DNA of 64,000 bases from Methanofollis sp. UBA420 (GCF_002498315.1 NZ_DAGX01000002.1:872067-936066); one strand, 5' to 3'; positions 34,498-43,372 are shown, counted from the first letter of the stretch. The notes: generated by a model not told the origin, from the letters alone. A program made the numbers and translations.

Positions 34498-34947
34498 ATG
34501 GAAAGAAGCATTGGATTCAAAGAAAGACGATATATCGAGGAGTTGAGGATCCTCACCAGATCTGTTGCGGTGGACTGCCTCGTCGACGAGAGGTTCGACC
34601 GGATCATCTACGTCATAAAACCCGGGGACATGGGCCTTGCAATCGGTAAAAAAGGAGAAAATATCAGGAAGATGCAGAAGGTGCTCGGCAAGAGGATCGA
34701 GATGGTCGAATATGCCGAGGAGGAGAAAGACTTTATCACCAACATCTTCAAGCCCGCAGAGGTTGTCGATGTCCGTGCTGACGAGACCGGCGAGAAACTG
34801 GACGTCTTCGTCGGGGAGAAGAGCCATCTCGGCATCGCGATCGGGAAGGGAGGGAGCACCGTGGAGAAGGCGCGGATGCTTGTAAAACGCTTCTTCGGCC
34901 ATGAGATCGGGGATGTCATCCTCAACGAGGAGGAGGAAGAGGCATGA
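34498..34947 (+). CDS. nusA: NusA-like KH-domain transcription factor
   Basis: A 149-residue archaeal NusA: two KH domains with RNA-binding GxxG loops, IGKKGENI (residues ~45-52) and IGKGGSTV (~116-123), and no S1 or N-terminal RNAP-binding domains, as usual for archaea. It is thought to bind nascent RNA and influence transcription elongation or termination. Most archaea encode NusA within the rpoH-B-A operon; here it is upstream of hisE and overlaps it by 4 nt (ATGA), so it may be a second copy or a relocated one. The start is ATG 34498. Confidence 0.88.
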   Translation: MERSIGFKERRYIEELRILTRSVAVDCLVDERFDRIIYVIKPGDMGLAIGKKGENIRKMQKVLGKRIEMVEYAEEEKDFITNIFKPAEVVDVRADETGEKLDVFVGEKSHLGIAIGKGGSTVEKARMLVKRFFGHEIGDVILNEEEEEA

Positions 34948-35237
34948 AAGACCTCGCCGTGATCGAAGAACTCTGGGCCGTGATCAATGACCGCGCCGCA
35001 CACCCGTCGCCTGACTCCTATGTCTCGTCCCTCCTGACCCACAGGAAGGGCATCGACAAACCCCTCGAAAAAGTCGGGGAAGAAGCGACCGAGTTCATCC
35101 TCGCGGTCAAAAACGGCGTCGACCAGAGAACCGTCGAGGAGGGGGCCGACCTCTTCTTCCACTTCCTCGTCGCCCTGAAAGCCGCGGGCATAGATTTCGA
35201 GGACGTCCTCGCCGAACTGGAGTCCAGGCGGAAGTGA
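34944..35237 (+). CDS. hisE: Phosphoribosyl-ATP pyrophosphatase
   Basis: A 97-residue HisE. It hydrolyses PRPP-ATP to PR-AMP in the second step of histidine synthesis. The MazG-like helical signature with acidic metal residues is clear: SYVSSLLTHRKGIDKPLEKVGEE followed by EEGADLFFHFLVAL. It is a free-standing HisE, not fused to HisI. Translation is coupled to the NusA-like gene through the ATGA overlap. Confidence 0.94.
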   Translation: MKDLAVIEELWAVINDRAAHPSPDSYVSSLLTHRKGIDKPLEKVGEEATEFILAVKNGVDQRTVEEGADLFFHFLVALKAAGIDFEDVLAELESRRK

Positions 35238-35485
35238 GGGTTGGGAAAGCGCTCTGTGAAAAATGCCGCGGGGCATATTCAGGGAGCCCGATCACCCCCC
35301 TTATTGATGATATTTTATCCTGAAAGAATTCAATTTCAGGAGTGCCGGAGAGGTTTTCCGCGAAGATCGACTCTAAAAAACCCCAGAGAAGTATCACTTC
35401 CCGGAGAGAACTCTGGAAATTTTCTGTTCTGAAGTGCTGATGGCAGGGGACGAACGCCCGGTTATCTGAAGAAGAGAGGGCAAGT

Positions 35486-35517
35486 CCACCCCCGTCCTAA
35501 AGTGGGGTGGGGGACGA
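35486..35517. terminator. GC-rich dyad after hisE
   Basis: A near-perfect inverted repeat of C-rich (35485-35492) and G-rich (35503-35515) arms around TCCTAAAG, 250 bp downstream of hisE. It could form a stable hairpin in the transcript. Archaeal termination usually relies on T-runs, so the role is uncertain. Confidence 0.3.
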
Positions 35518-35586
35518 GGATTTCCTATTCTGTCTTCCCTGGTCCTATCCTGATTGAGGATGACCAAAGGGAGTCAAGAAAATCTT

Positions 35587-35957
35587 TGATTTTTGAGTTC
35601 TGTAGATATTCCCCGGATCTGATCTCCATGACGCCTGCATGTCAGAGCGTGAGGGCGTGGGCCGCGGGACACGGCGGACCAAATACGCCCGGATCTGCCT
35701 TCGAATAGGGGATCCCGCCTCCCATTCGGGGTCATACCGGGGAGATCCGGCGATCCGGGTGTATCGGCGTCCGTGCGCGAAACAGAATGAAATCCGGCAG
35801 GACTCAACGCCCTCAGGTCGCCGATATGATTGCGGGTAATGTCCCCTTCCTCCCGGCCCCCCTGGTGCCGGGGAGGAGGAGGGAGCGGGGCTGGAAAATG
35901 CCCCGATCCGGGCTCTGGAGATACCCCGATATAAGGGTTTCAACAGAGCCGATTTTT
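35587..35957. repeat. Dispersed intergenic repeat, copy B, with MITE-like ends
   Basis: The ~300-bp core (35660-35957) is collinear with copy A at 19936-20220. Copy B is flanked by related inverted ends: TTTTTGAGTTCTGTAGATAT on the left (35587-35606) and, read from the other strand, AAAATCGGCTCTGTTGAAAC on the right (35956-35937). No transposase is encoded. Upstream (35556-35580) lies another short repeat, GATGACCAAAGGGAGTCAAG. Together these fill the 730-bp gap between hisE and the DUF151 gene. Confidence 0.65.
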
Positions 35958-35971
35958 CAAAAGTCTCTCCT

Positions 35972-36421
35972 TCAGGAGAGATAGGTGGCAAGGTCGACAA
36001 AACCCGGGAGATCTGCCTCTTCTATCCCTGCATCCGTGGCCACCCTCTCCTCGACCGAGATCGGCGCTCCGGCCCGCAGGGCGATCGCGATCCCGTCGCT
36101 CGGCCGGCAGTCCAGACTCTCTTCGGCACCTTCCCGTGCCGAGATCAGGCGGGCATAGAAGATACCCTCACGCAGGTCATCGATGTGCAGCCTGACCACC
36201 CCGATCCCGAAGCATTCCAGCATCGCAAGGAAGAGGTCATGGGTCCCCGGGCGCGGGAGGACGTCATGGTTCAGGGCATTGTTGATCGATATCGCCTCCC
36301 ACAGGCCGATATAGATGGGAATCGACCTCCCCGCCGAAAGGGCGAGGAGGACGGCCGGCACAGCCCCGGCCGCTCCGGTCGCCAGAAAGACCCCCTTCAC
36401 CTGCACCTCCATCGTGCCCAT
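35972..36421 (-). CDS. Bifunctional nuclease family protein (DUF151)
   Basis: A 149-residue DUF151/BFN-domain protein. The family block is clear: PIYIGLWEAISINNAL near residue 35 and SLDCRPSDGIAIALRAGAPISVEE near 105. Plant and bacterial members have been reported to have DNase/RNase activity; archaeal function is untested. Complete in length. Confidence 0.88.
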   Translation of the reverse strand: MGTMEVQVKGVFLATGAAGAVPAVLLALSAGRSIPIYIGLWEAISINNALNHDVLPRPGTHDLFLAMLECFGIGVVRLHIDDLREGIFYARLISAREGAEESLDCRPSDGIAIALRAGAPISVEERVATDAGIEEADLPGFVDLATYLS

Positions 36422-36463
36422 AGGAGGGGGAACATCCTCATCTGAGTTAAGGGTTGTGGCAGG

Positions 36464-37489
36464 TCAGTGCCTGGCCACCTCGCGCTTGAGGATGCCGATG
36501 CTCGCCGCAAGGCCGACGGCGATATTGAAGTAATAGAAGATCATCCGCCAGAGGAGGACGAAAACGCCGACGATCGACGAGTTCACGAATATCCCGTAGA
36601 TCGAGGTGGCGCTCACCTCGGCAATCCCGGACCCGCCCGGCGTCAGGGGGATCATCATCAGGAGGGCGATGATGATCTGGGCGATGAACGACTCCACCAG
36701 GTACGGCTTTTCCCCGAGGCCGACAAGGATGATCGAGGCGATACCAAACTCCACGATCCAGAAGAGGGCCGTGAAAACCGCTCCCCAGACAAGGCCCGCC
36801 TTCCCGTGGTTGACAAACTTGCTCAGGCCGCCATGAAAGTTATCGACCTCGGTATCGATCCGCTCAAGGAGGAGGTTCAGTTTCTCCACGTTCCTCCTCG
36901 ACTTCCTCCGCTCCAGCCACACCGAGATCCGCCGCAGCCAGCCCTTCAACACCTCCGGATTCCTGACAGAGTAGACAAAGAGGAGGACGAGCGCGGCGAT
37001 GATCGCCCATGATGCATAGACCAGCGTCGAATTCCCGCCCCCGAGGCTCTGCCACTGCTGGCCCAGAAGGACCATCGTGACAATGCTGATGGCTGCAAGG
37101 ACCACACCGTCCAGGATCCGTTCCATGATCACGACCGCTGTGGCATCGCCGAGGCTCACACCGGCACGGTAGAGTTCATGGACCCTGACCGGTTCCCCTC
37201 CGGCCTGGGAGGGCGTGATCGCTGCAATGAGGAGGTTTGCAAAGACCGCATTGAGACAGTGGAAAAAACCGACATCATACCCGAGAGACCGGGACATCGC
37301 CTTCATCCGCATGGCCCAGAACCCGAGTGCGACGATATGGGCCAGCAGGGCAAGGAGAAGGTAGAACGGATTGAGCCGTGCGAGGTATTCCAGCGTGGTC
37401 TCGTCGAATGTAAAATACAGGACAAGTATGAGCACGATAGTGCTGAAGGCAATGGATACCCCGAGCCACTTCCACTGAGACTTTTTCAT
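36464..37489 (-). CDS. UPF0104 flippase-like membrane protein
   Basis: A 341-residue protein with about eight transmembrane helices of the UPF0104/lysylphosphatidylglycerol synthase transmembrane family. Signature positions are ITPSQAGGEPVRVHELYRAGVS near residue 92 and LTPGGSGIAEVSATSIYG near residue 285. Archaeal homologues such as AglD-associated proteins are linked to lipid-linked sugar handling. Likely a lipid-linked intermediate transporter or modifier; the substrate is unknown. Confidence 0.85.
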   Translation of the reverse strand: MKKSQWKWLGVSIAFSTIVLILVLYFTFDETTLEYLARLNPFYLLLALLAHIVALGFWAMRMKAMSRSLGYDVGFFHCLNAVFANLLIAAITPSQAGGEPVRVHELYRAGVSLGDATAVVIMERILDGVVLAAISIVTMVLLGQQWQSLGGGNSTLVYASWAIIAALVLLFVYSVRNPEVLKGWLRRISVWLERRKSRRNVEKLNLLLERIDTEVDNFHGGLSKFVNHGKAGLVWGAVFTALFWIVEFGIASIILVGLGEKPYLVESFIAQIIIALLMMIPLTPGGSGIAEVSATSIYGIFVNSSIVGVFVLLWRMIFYYFNIAVGLAASIGILKREVARH

Positions 37490-37597
37490 CCGGCCTCCGC
37501 AAGCACCCCCGAAATCAGCAGGGTACGGTATTTGCTCCTCTAAGTTTACGGGACGGTACTATAAACCCTTTGAGGATTGACGGCACAAAACGGGCAT

Positions 37598-38167
37598 TCA
37601 TACCGTGAATATCTCCCGTGAGCCGGTAATCACAAAGAGGCCGGCCTGAACCCCGGCATCAAGCCATCCGTACCCGTACGAATACCACCCAAGGGCCTCA
37701 GCACGTCGCCCGCACCCGGCATGGCCCTGCCCGTCTGCAAGGGCCGACCGACCTGCCTCACGCACCCGGCATGCGGCGGAGAACATCGGGGTCTCCGCGT
37801 CGGGGGCCGGTTCGACAGACGAGAGGGCCTGCGAGAGGAGACGCTCGTACCGGGCAGTCTTCTCCTCAAGGTGGCCGGCAAGGGACGGCGGGATAGGCGC
37901 CGCAAAGTCGTACGAGGAAGGGACAGCCCGCCCGCCGTACAGGCCGAGATATGCCCCGGCGTCCAGCCAGCCGAAGGCATAGGCAAAACTCGCATGGGCA
38001 TTCACGAGGTCGCCCCGCTCCGCAAAGACCCGCCCGTCGGAGAGGTACGACTCGGCCATTCTGAGGACACAGGCCTCGACCTGTGCAAGCGCCGATCCCT
38101 CCGGGACGGCAGGGACAATCGCACAGAGAGCCGCCTCCAGGGCGTCGCCGGAGAAGGGAGAGGTCAT
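37598..38167 (-). CDS. DUF357 protein with two repeat units
   Basis: A 189-residue archaeal DUF357 protein. The domain motif, A-x-S/G-Y...F-x-Y-A-x-G-W-L-D-A-G, occurs twice: AYAFGWLDAGAYLGL (residues ~66-80) and SYGYGWLDAGVQAGL (~160-174), each preceded by a DG..F...GD/R segment. Each unit is a helical hairpin resembling a TPR. It overlaps dphB by 4 nt and is translated after it. Function unknown; the two-unit architecture suggests a protein-binding scaffold. Confidence 0.78.
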   Translation of the reverse strand: MTSPFSGDALEAALCAIVPAVPEGSALAQVEACVLRMAESYLSDGRVFAERGDLVNAHASFAYAFGWLDAGAYLGLYGGRAVPSSYDFAAPIPPSLAGHLEEKTARYERLLSQALSSVEPAPDAETPMFSAACRVREAGRSALADGQGHAGCGRRAEALGWYSYGYGWLDAGVQAGLFVITGSREIFTV

Positions 38168-38913
38168 AGGCCAGCAAAGGCCGAGAGATATTCCCTCTCC
38201 ATCACGTGGAGTTCGCCCGGGACGACGAGGATATGGAGGGGGCCGCCGAAGTCCACGCCGGCAAGCGCCTCAGCCGTACCGGCCGCGACGACAGGCGCAG
38301 GCGACCCGGCCCGCGCCACGCCGATATACAGCGGGACCGAGATGCCGCGGTCCGCTGCCATCTTCTCCAGCATCGCCACCGCCTCAGGGACACGCATGTA
38401 CCGGTCCGGCTGGATGTCCAGGTACACCAGGGTGTGGAGATTTTCGGCCATATTGTGCTCGATCACCTCGATCGGCGTCGTCGGCGCCCACTTCCCGTAA
38501 GGGAACGGAAGGGAGCAGGACTTGCCGAACCGGTAGTTCTGCAGCCCGGTCAGCCCGCAGACCGCGCTCACGATCGAGGCGCCGTGGATGATCGCCGTCT
38601 CGACCCCCATCGCCGCCGCCCTGATCCGCAGGTCGATGTGAGTGGTCGAGACCATCGGGTCACCGGCCGTCAGGAAAGCGACGTCCTCGTCCTTCGCCAG
38701 CGCAAGAAAAGACTCCGGATGTCCCTCGACATCGTCACGGTACAGGTACCGCACCTTCTTCCCGAAGAGTGCTTCCATCTTCTCGGGCGTCGCCCCGGTC
38801 AGCACCGAGGTATAGTGTTCGAGAAAAACATGATCAGCCCGCCTGATCCGTTCCAGACCCTTCAGGGAGAGGTCGGTCTCGTCATAGAGGCCAAGTCCGA
38901 TAAATGTCAGCAT
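38164..38913 (-). CDS. dphB: Diphthine synthase
   Basis: A 249-residue SAM-dependent methyltransferase of the tetrapyrrole methylase fold that makes diphthine on the histidine of elongation factor 2. Family landmarks: FIGLGLYDETDLSLKG at the start, AFLTAGDPMVSTTHIDLR (residues ~79-96), and HTLVYLDIQPDRYM. Length is standard for archaeal DphB/Dph5. It is the first gene of a pair with DUF357. Deoxyhypusine synthase, another translation-factor modifier, lies elsewhere in the window. Confidence 0.95.
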   Translation of the reverse strand: MLTFIGLGLYDETDLSLKGLERIRRADHVFLEHYTSVLTGATPEKMEALFGKKVRYLYRDDVEGHPESFLALAKDEDVAFLTAGDPMVSTTHIDLRIRAAAMGVETAIIHGASIVSAVCGLTGLQNYRFGKSCSLPFPYGKWAPTTPIEVIEHNMAENLHTLVYLDIQPDRYMRVPEAVAMLEKMAADRGISVPLYIGVARAGSPAPVVAAGTAEALAGVDFGGPLHILVVPGELHVMEREYLSAFAGL

Positions 38914-38975
38914 AGTGCATCACTCATGGGGGGTACAGGGCACATCTATCTTGTGGAGAGGAGGGAGACGCGGCC

Positions 38976-40151
38976 TCACGCCGGGTCTGTGCTCCGGGTG
39001 ATCAGACAGACCAGGGCGTCGAGCACGCCCATCGCCCCGTCCGGGTCCAGGGCCGAGAAGGGATGGAGCGGCGTCTCCTCAGGGAGAGAGAGGGCCACCC
39101 GCAGGTCCCGGTCAGGCACCCTCTCAGGAAGATCGCCCTTGTTCACCGCCACGACAAAGGGCGCGTCCATCTCCCTGATCTCGTCCAGGATCGCACGCGC
39201 CCGGCCGAAAGACGCCGTGCTGGTGCCGTCCACCATGAAGACGACGCCGGTCGCGTTGGTGAGCAGGTGCCTGATGATCGGCCCGAAGTGCTCCTGACCG
39301 GGCGTACCCATCAGGGTGAGGTCAAAACCCCGGCAGGTGACATGGGGATGGCCGACGTCCATCGCCACCGTCGTCGGTGACCCCGAGACACTTATCCGGT
39401 CGGACGAGACCGACGTCTCCGAGAGTGTCCTGATGAATGTGGTCTTCCCCGCGTCCACCGGGCCGGTGACGACGATCTTCGGGAGATAGGGGATGAGGTA
39501 GCCGTCGTCCCCGACCACGAAGGGGAGGGGCATGTCAGGGGCGCGGGTCCAGGACAGGTGTTCTATCCTGAAGTGGTTCAGAAAAAGGAAGTTCTCAAAC
39601 CCCTCGCCCACCGAGAGCACCAGGTCGAAGGGAATGCCGGCCGAAAGCGCCCCGAGGTGGTCGCGGTCATAGAGGTTGAGGTATTCCACATAGAGGGTCA
39701 GACCGAGCCTGCGGCACACCCCGACAAAGAGGGCGAGGGCCTCCTCGGTCCCGAGGGCGTCGCAGATCCGGTTGCAGTAGAGGAAGACGGTATCGATCCC
39801 GCAGTCCGCGGCAAGGGAGGCGACGAGGTCATCCCACGCCGCCGCCTCAGACAGGGGAGTGGCCGCCCTGTTCCCGTGGATCTCGTCGAAGACGGAAACG
39901 TCAAGGAGATCGAGGTGTTCCTCCGGGGAAAGGGCATAGGGTGTCCCCGAGAGGTCGGCACGATAGGCACCGGCCGTCGTGTACGGGACGATCACAAGGC
40001 AGCGCCGGCCCAGGTCGTGCGCACTCCTGAGGGCGCTGTACAGTAACTGCTGACCGTCGACGCCAGGAGCAAGGGAGAAGAGCGCCAGACCTCCCGGCGG
40101 CATGCCGCCGCCCAGCAGTTCGTCGAGCGCCGGGATACCAATCGGGATCAT
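38976..40151 (-). CDS. RecA-fold and small-GTPase fusion protein
   Basis: A 391-residue protein in two parts. Residues 1-225 look like a KaiC/RAD55 RecA-type domain (IPALDELLGGGMPPGGLALF) but without a Walker A, since the loop reads APGVDGQQ. Residues 226-391 form a COG2229-type GTPase: P-loop GPVDAGKTT, switch threonine in SPTTVAMD, MGTPGQEHF in place of DxxGQ, and NKGD. This links an inactive ATPase-like module to a working-looking MglA-like GTPase. It overlaps the next gene by 4 nt. It may be a signalling or polarity switch; role unknown. Confidence 0.75.
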   Translation of the reverse strand: MIPIGIPALDELLGGGMPPGGLALFSLAPGVDGQQLLYSALRSAHDLGRRCLVIVPYTTAGAYRADLSGTPYALSPEEHLDLLDVSVFDEIHGNRAATPLSEAAAWDDLVASLAADCGIDTVFLYCNRICDALGTEEALALFVGVCRRLGLTLYVEYLNLYDRDHLGALSAGIPFDLVLSVGEGFENFLFLNHFRIEHLSWTRAPDMPLPFVVGDDGYLIPYLPKIVVTGPVDAGKTTFIRTLSETSVSSDRISVSGSPTTVAMDVGHPHVTCRGFDLTLMGTPGQEHFGPIIRHLLTNATGVVFMVDGTSTASFGRARAILDEIREMDAPFVVAVNKGDLPERVPDRDLRVALSLPEETPLHPFSALDPDGAMGVLDALVCLITRSTDPA

Positions 40152-40852
40152 GGCTCCACCACCAGGTCGTCGCCTTCAAAGTGGTAGCGCACCCGCGGGG
40201 AGACCCTACCCGAGAGGTCCTGATAACGCAGGGCATGGACCCCGGGGTCGCCGTCACATGCCTCCACCTCGATGATCCCGGTCATCAGTTGCTTCAGGGT
40301 GGAAACCGTCTTCTCGTCGACAGATTCCGGATTGAGGAGATAGACCCCGACGCCGTTCATCCTCCTGATGCGGGCAGAGAAGATGTGGAAGAAACGATAG
40401 ATCGCTTCGAGCTTCGTATAGATCAGAAAACTGGAGAGGGAGTTGACACAGACCCTCACCTGCCCGGGCGCCGCGTCCCCTGCATCCCCGGCCCTCTGGA
40501 CACCGTCCAGGATCTTCGTGAACTTGATCCCTATGCCTGTCAGGTCGGCCGGACTGCCGACGTACTTCACCCATTCGGTGTCGGTGGCGCCAGGGACCAC
40601 ACTCTTCGTGATGCAGTCCAGGACCCAGACCCGCCCGGCGTCCTCGCCAAAAGCAGTGCAGACGCTCGGCGCGTCCTCGTCTGTGGAGATGACGACAGTA
40701 TAATCGGTCTCTGCCGGGCGCACCAGGGCATAGGCGAGGCGTTCGGCGTCGGAAAATGGCGGGGCAAGGAGGAGAATATTGGAGGGCGGCCTGATCTCGC
40801 CGATCCGACCATCTATCTCCCTGACACCTGCACAGATCCGGTCCATCGCCAC
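40148..40852 (-). CDS. RAD55/KaiC-like protein without Walker A
   Basis: A 234-residue RecA-fold protein similar to archaeal KaiC-like or DUF7504 proteins. The position of the P-loop reads LLAPPFSDAERL, without GK[ST], so ATP binding is doubtful. The Walker B-like strand VRVCVNSLSSFLIYTK and the following FFHIFSARIRRM helix are typical. Translation of the downstream GTPase fusion is coupled by an ATGA overlap, so the two proteins probably act together. Confidence 0.7.
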   Translation of the reverse strand: MAMDRICAGVREIDGRIGEIRPPSNILLLAPPFSDAERLAYALVRPAETDYTVVISTDEDAPSVCTAFGEDAGRVWVLDCITKSVVPGATDTEWVKYVGSPADLTGIGIKFTKILDGVQRAGDAGDAAPGQVRVCVNSLSSFLIYTKLEAIYRFFHIFSARIRRMNGVGVYLLNPESVDEKTVSTLKQLMTGIIEVEACDGDPGVHALRYQDLSGRVSPRVRYHFEGDDLVVEP

Positions 40853-42703
40853 TTACCCTGTGATCAGATGTATGAGTGCCCCGACACAAAATCCGATCGC
40901 AATCGTGTAGGCCGAGACCGCGACCGTCACCCTCGCACCCATCTCCTTCAGGAGCACGGCGATCGTCGAGATGCAGGGGACGAAGAGGACGCTGATGACG
41001 GCGAAAGTATAGAGCTGGACCGCGCTCATCACCGAGGCAAGGTCCGCGGTCCCGGCAAGGACGGCAAGGGTCTCAAAGGCCATCTCCTTCCGGAGGATGC
41101 CGAAGAGCAGGGCGGTCGTGGCCGATGCAGGCAGGCCGAACAGGCCCTCGGAGATCGGGGTGACAGCCTCGGAGAACGCGGCGACCCAGCCGAAGTAATC
41201 GAGGGCGCCAAGGACGACGCTCCCTGCAAGGAGCAGGGGCATGGCAATGAAGAGGAACTCCTTGATCCGCTGCCAGGACTTTTTGATGACGAGCGCAGCG
41301 TCGGGCCGCCTGAGAGGGGCCATCTCCAGGATCATGCCGTACTGCCCGCCGGGGATCGAACGGGCAAGGAAGATGCCGGTCAGGATGATGAGGGTAAGGA
41401 CGATGAAATAGACCGAAAGCGCGGCGCCGAGGCCGACGAAAGCGGCGACGATCCCGGTGATGATCACTGTCCGCGCAGAGCAGGGAACCATCGTGATCAG
41501 GAAAGCGGCGATCGTCCGTTCCCTCGTCGTCCGCAACTGCCCGGCCGCCATCACCGCGGGTACATTGCAGCCGAAGGCCATCACCATCGGGATGATGGCG
41601 CCGCCGTGAAGGCCGAGGCTGTGCATCGCACGGTCGGCAAGGAAAGCCGCACGCGTCAGGTAGCCTGAGTCCTCGACGATGGAGAGGAGGATATAGTAGA
41701 TGAAGACGAAGGGGAAGGCGATCCCGAGGCCGGCGACAATGGCAAGGAGCGCCGCCATCACGATGGTGTGGAGGAGGGGAGGGAGGGCGAGGGCCGAAAA
41801 GGGCTCGATCAAAAAGACGGAGAAGGCCTCCACGATCACTCCCTCGATGAACGATCCGGCGGTAAAGACCACGAGGAGCATCGAGAGGAGGACGGCAAAA
41901 AGGATCGGGATCCCGGGAAAGGACTTCGTGAGTAGCCGGTCCAGGGAAAAACGGCGGTCCGGTTCCCGCGCCCCGACCACCTCGCCGCAGATCTGCCGGG
42001 CGCAGAGGTGGCGGTTGGCGGCGATGATCTGGCCGGGTGCCATGTGATTGCGCGACTCGATCTCTGCGGCGATCGCCCGCGCCCCTTCGAGGAGGCTGTC
42101 GTCGTGTCCGATCCCCTGAAGGGCCTGAAGGGCAGGAAGGCGCGGCGCCCCGTACATCTTCTCCATGCTCCGCACGGCCGCCTCGATCTCAGGGGTGTAC
42201 GGCACGGACAGCCCGGAGACGGCCGCATCATGCACGGCCGCCGGCACGATCCGGTCGATGTTCTGCCCGAGAGAGGCGGCGGTCTCGATCACCGGCAGGC
42301 CGAGCAGTTCGGAAAGCCGCTCGCGGTCAATGGAGAGACCCTGCTCCATCGACTCGTCGATCATGTTCAGGACAACGACCGTCGGGATCCCGTACTCGGC
42401 CAGCTGGAGGAGGAGGTAGAGGTTCCGCTCCATCCGGGTGGCGTCGAGGACGGCGACCACCCGGTCGGGAGGTTCATTGACGAGGTACGAGCGCACCAGT
42501 TCCTCTTCCTGCGAATCGCCGTCAAGAGAATAGATCCCGGGGAGGTCGACGACCTCCAGAGGGAAACGCCGGTAACAGAGTTTCCCCTGCAACAGCTCCA
42601 CGGTCGTGCCCGGATAGTTCGAGACCTCGACGCCGAGGCCGGTGAGCTGGTTGAAGATGAGCGACTTGCCGACGCTCGGGTTCCCGACGAGGGCACACTT
42701 CAT
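40853..42703 (-). CDS. feoB: Ferrous iron transport protein B
   Basis: A 616-residue FeoB that imports Fe2+. The N-terminal G domain has G1 GNPSVGKS (7-14), G3 DLPG (53-56) and G4 NMID (about 115), then a helical linker and a membrane domain of about eight helices with two mirrored gate regions (for example AFGCNVPAVMAAGQLRT and MVPCSARTVIITGI). It lacks the long C-terminal cytoplasmic tail of E. coli FeoB, normal for archaea. It overlaps the upstream dtxR-feoA gene by 4 nt. Confidence 0.96.
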   Translation of the reverse strand: MKCALVGNPSVGKSLIFNQLTGLGVEVSNYPGTTVELLQGKLCYRRFPLEVVDLPGIYSLDGDSQEEELVRSYLVNEPPDRVVAVLDATRMERNLYLLLQLAEYGIPTVVVLNMIDESMEQGLSIDRERLSELLGLPVIETAASLGQNIDRIVPAAVHDAAVSGLSVPYTPEIEAAVRSMEKMYGAPRLPALQALQGIGHDDSLLEGARAIAAEIESRNHMAPGQIIAANRHLCARQICGEVVGAREPDRRFSLDRLLTKSFPGIPILFAVLLSMLLVVFTAGSFIEGVIVEAFSVFLIEPFSALALPPLLHTIVMAALLAIVAGLGIAFPFVFIYYILLSIVEDSGYLTRAAFLADRAMHSLGLHGGAIIPMVMAFGCNVPAVMAAGQLRTTRERTIAAFLITMVPCSARTVIITGIVAAFVGLGAALSVYFIVLTLIILTGIFLARSIPGGQYGMILEMAPLRRPDAALVIKKSWQRIKEFLFIAMPLLLAGSVVLGALDYFGWVAAFSEAVTPISEGLFGLPASATTALLFGILRKEMAFETLAVLAGTADLASVMSAVQLYTFAVISVLFVPCISTIAVLLKEMGARVTVAVSAYTIAIGFCVGALIHLITG

Positions 42704-43341
42704 GCCGTCTTCTCCGCAAAGATCGTCGAGGCAATCTCGGGCGATAGGGCGATGTCGGCACCCTTCACCGTCACGACGACGGCATTGTTCCCGAGTTTGC
42801 GCTGAAGGACAATCTTTTCACCGGGAATGACGCCAAGATCGATGAGCCGACGGTTCTTGCCGATACACCGGATCATCGTGACCTCCACGGTGTCCCCCTC
42901 GGCGAAATCAAGGAGCGTGTGCCTGGAGTGTCGACCGGCACCTGCCCCGGCCCCCCGCCGCATCGCCCTGTGGCGGCCCGGGTCCTGGATATATGTCGAG
43001 AGACGGTCGATCGTCTCTTCGGAAACGCCGTGTTCGAGGACACATGCCTCCTTCGAGGCCGCACCCGTGTCCATGCCGAGCATCTCGGAGAGGAAGCACT
43101 CGAGGACGCGGTGTTTCCTGAACACAATCTCTGCAGCCGTCTTCCCCTGCGGGGTGAGCAGGTAGCCGCCGTCCTGCAGGACGATGTCCTCGTCGGCGAC
43201 GAGCGTCCGGAGTGCCGCCACGACCTCGGCGGTGTCGGCATCCACCGCTCCCCCGATCCCAGCTTCGCTCACAGGCCGGCAACCTTTGCCGGAGAGGGTG
43301 AGGATCGCCTCAAGGCAGTCTTCCCGGACAGAAGAACTCAT
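42700..43341 (-). CDS. DtxR-type regulator fused to FeoA domain
   Basis: A 213-residue protein. Residues 1-60 form a DtxR/MntR winged helix, 61-130 the metal-dependent dimerisation helices (AEIVFRKHRVLECFLSEMLGM with H and E metal ligands, EACVLEHGVSEETIDRL), and 140-213 an FeoA/SH3-like domain (GDTVEVTMIRCIGKNRRLIDLGVIPGEKIVL). It is probably an iron-responsive repressor of its own feoAB-like operon and also the FeoA partner of FeoB. ATG 43341 lies 26 bp from a TATA box, so the message is likely leaderless. Confidence 0.9.
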   Translation of the reverse strand: MSSSVREDCLEAILTLSGKGCRPVSEAGIGGAVDADTAEVVAALRTLVADEDIVLQDGGYLLTPQGKTAAEIVFRKHRVLECFLSEMLGMDTGAASKEACVLEHGVSEETIDRLSTYIQDPGRHRAMRRGAGAGAGRHSRHTLLDFAEGDTVEVTMIRCIGKNRRLIDLGVIPGEKIVLQRKLGNNAVVVTVKGADIALSPEIASTIFAEKTA

Positions 43342-43361
43342 ACATACATTGTAGGGGCCAG

Positions 43362-43372
43362 TGATTTTATGG
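43362..43372 (-). promoter_or_regulatory. TATA box of dtxR-feoAB operon
   Basis: Minus-strand ATAAAATCAC centred about 26 bp before ATG 43341. The next ~50 bp to the right contains the divergent polX promoter, so an iron regulator bound here could affect both. Confidence 0.55.
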
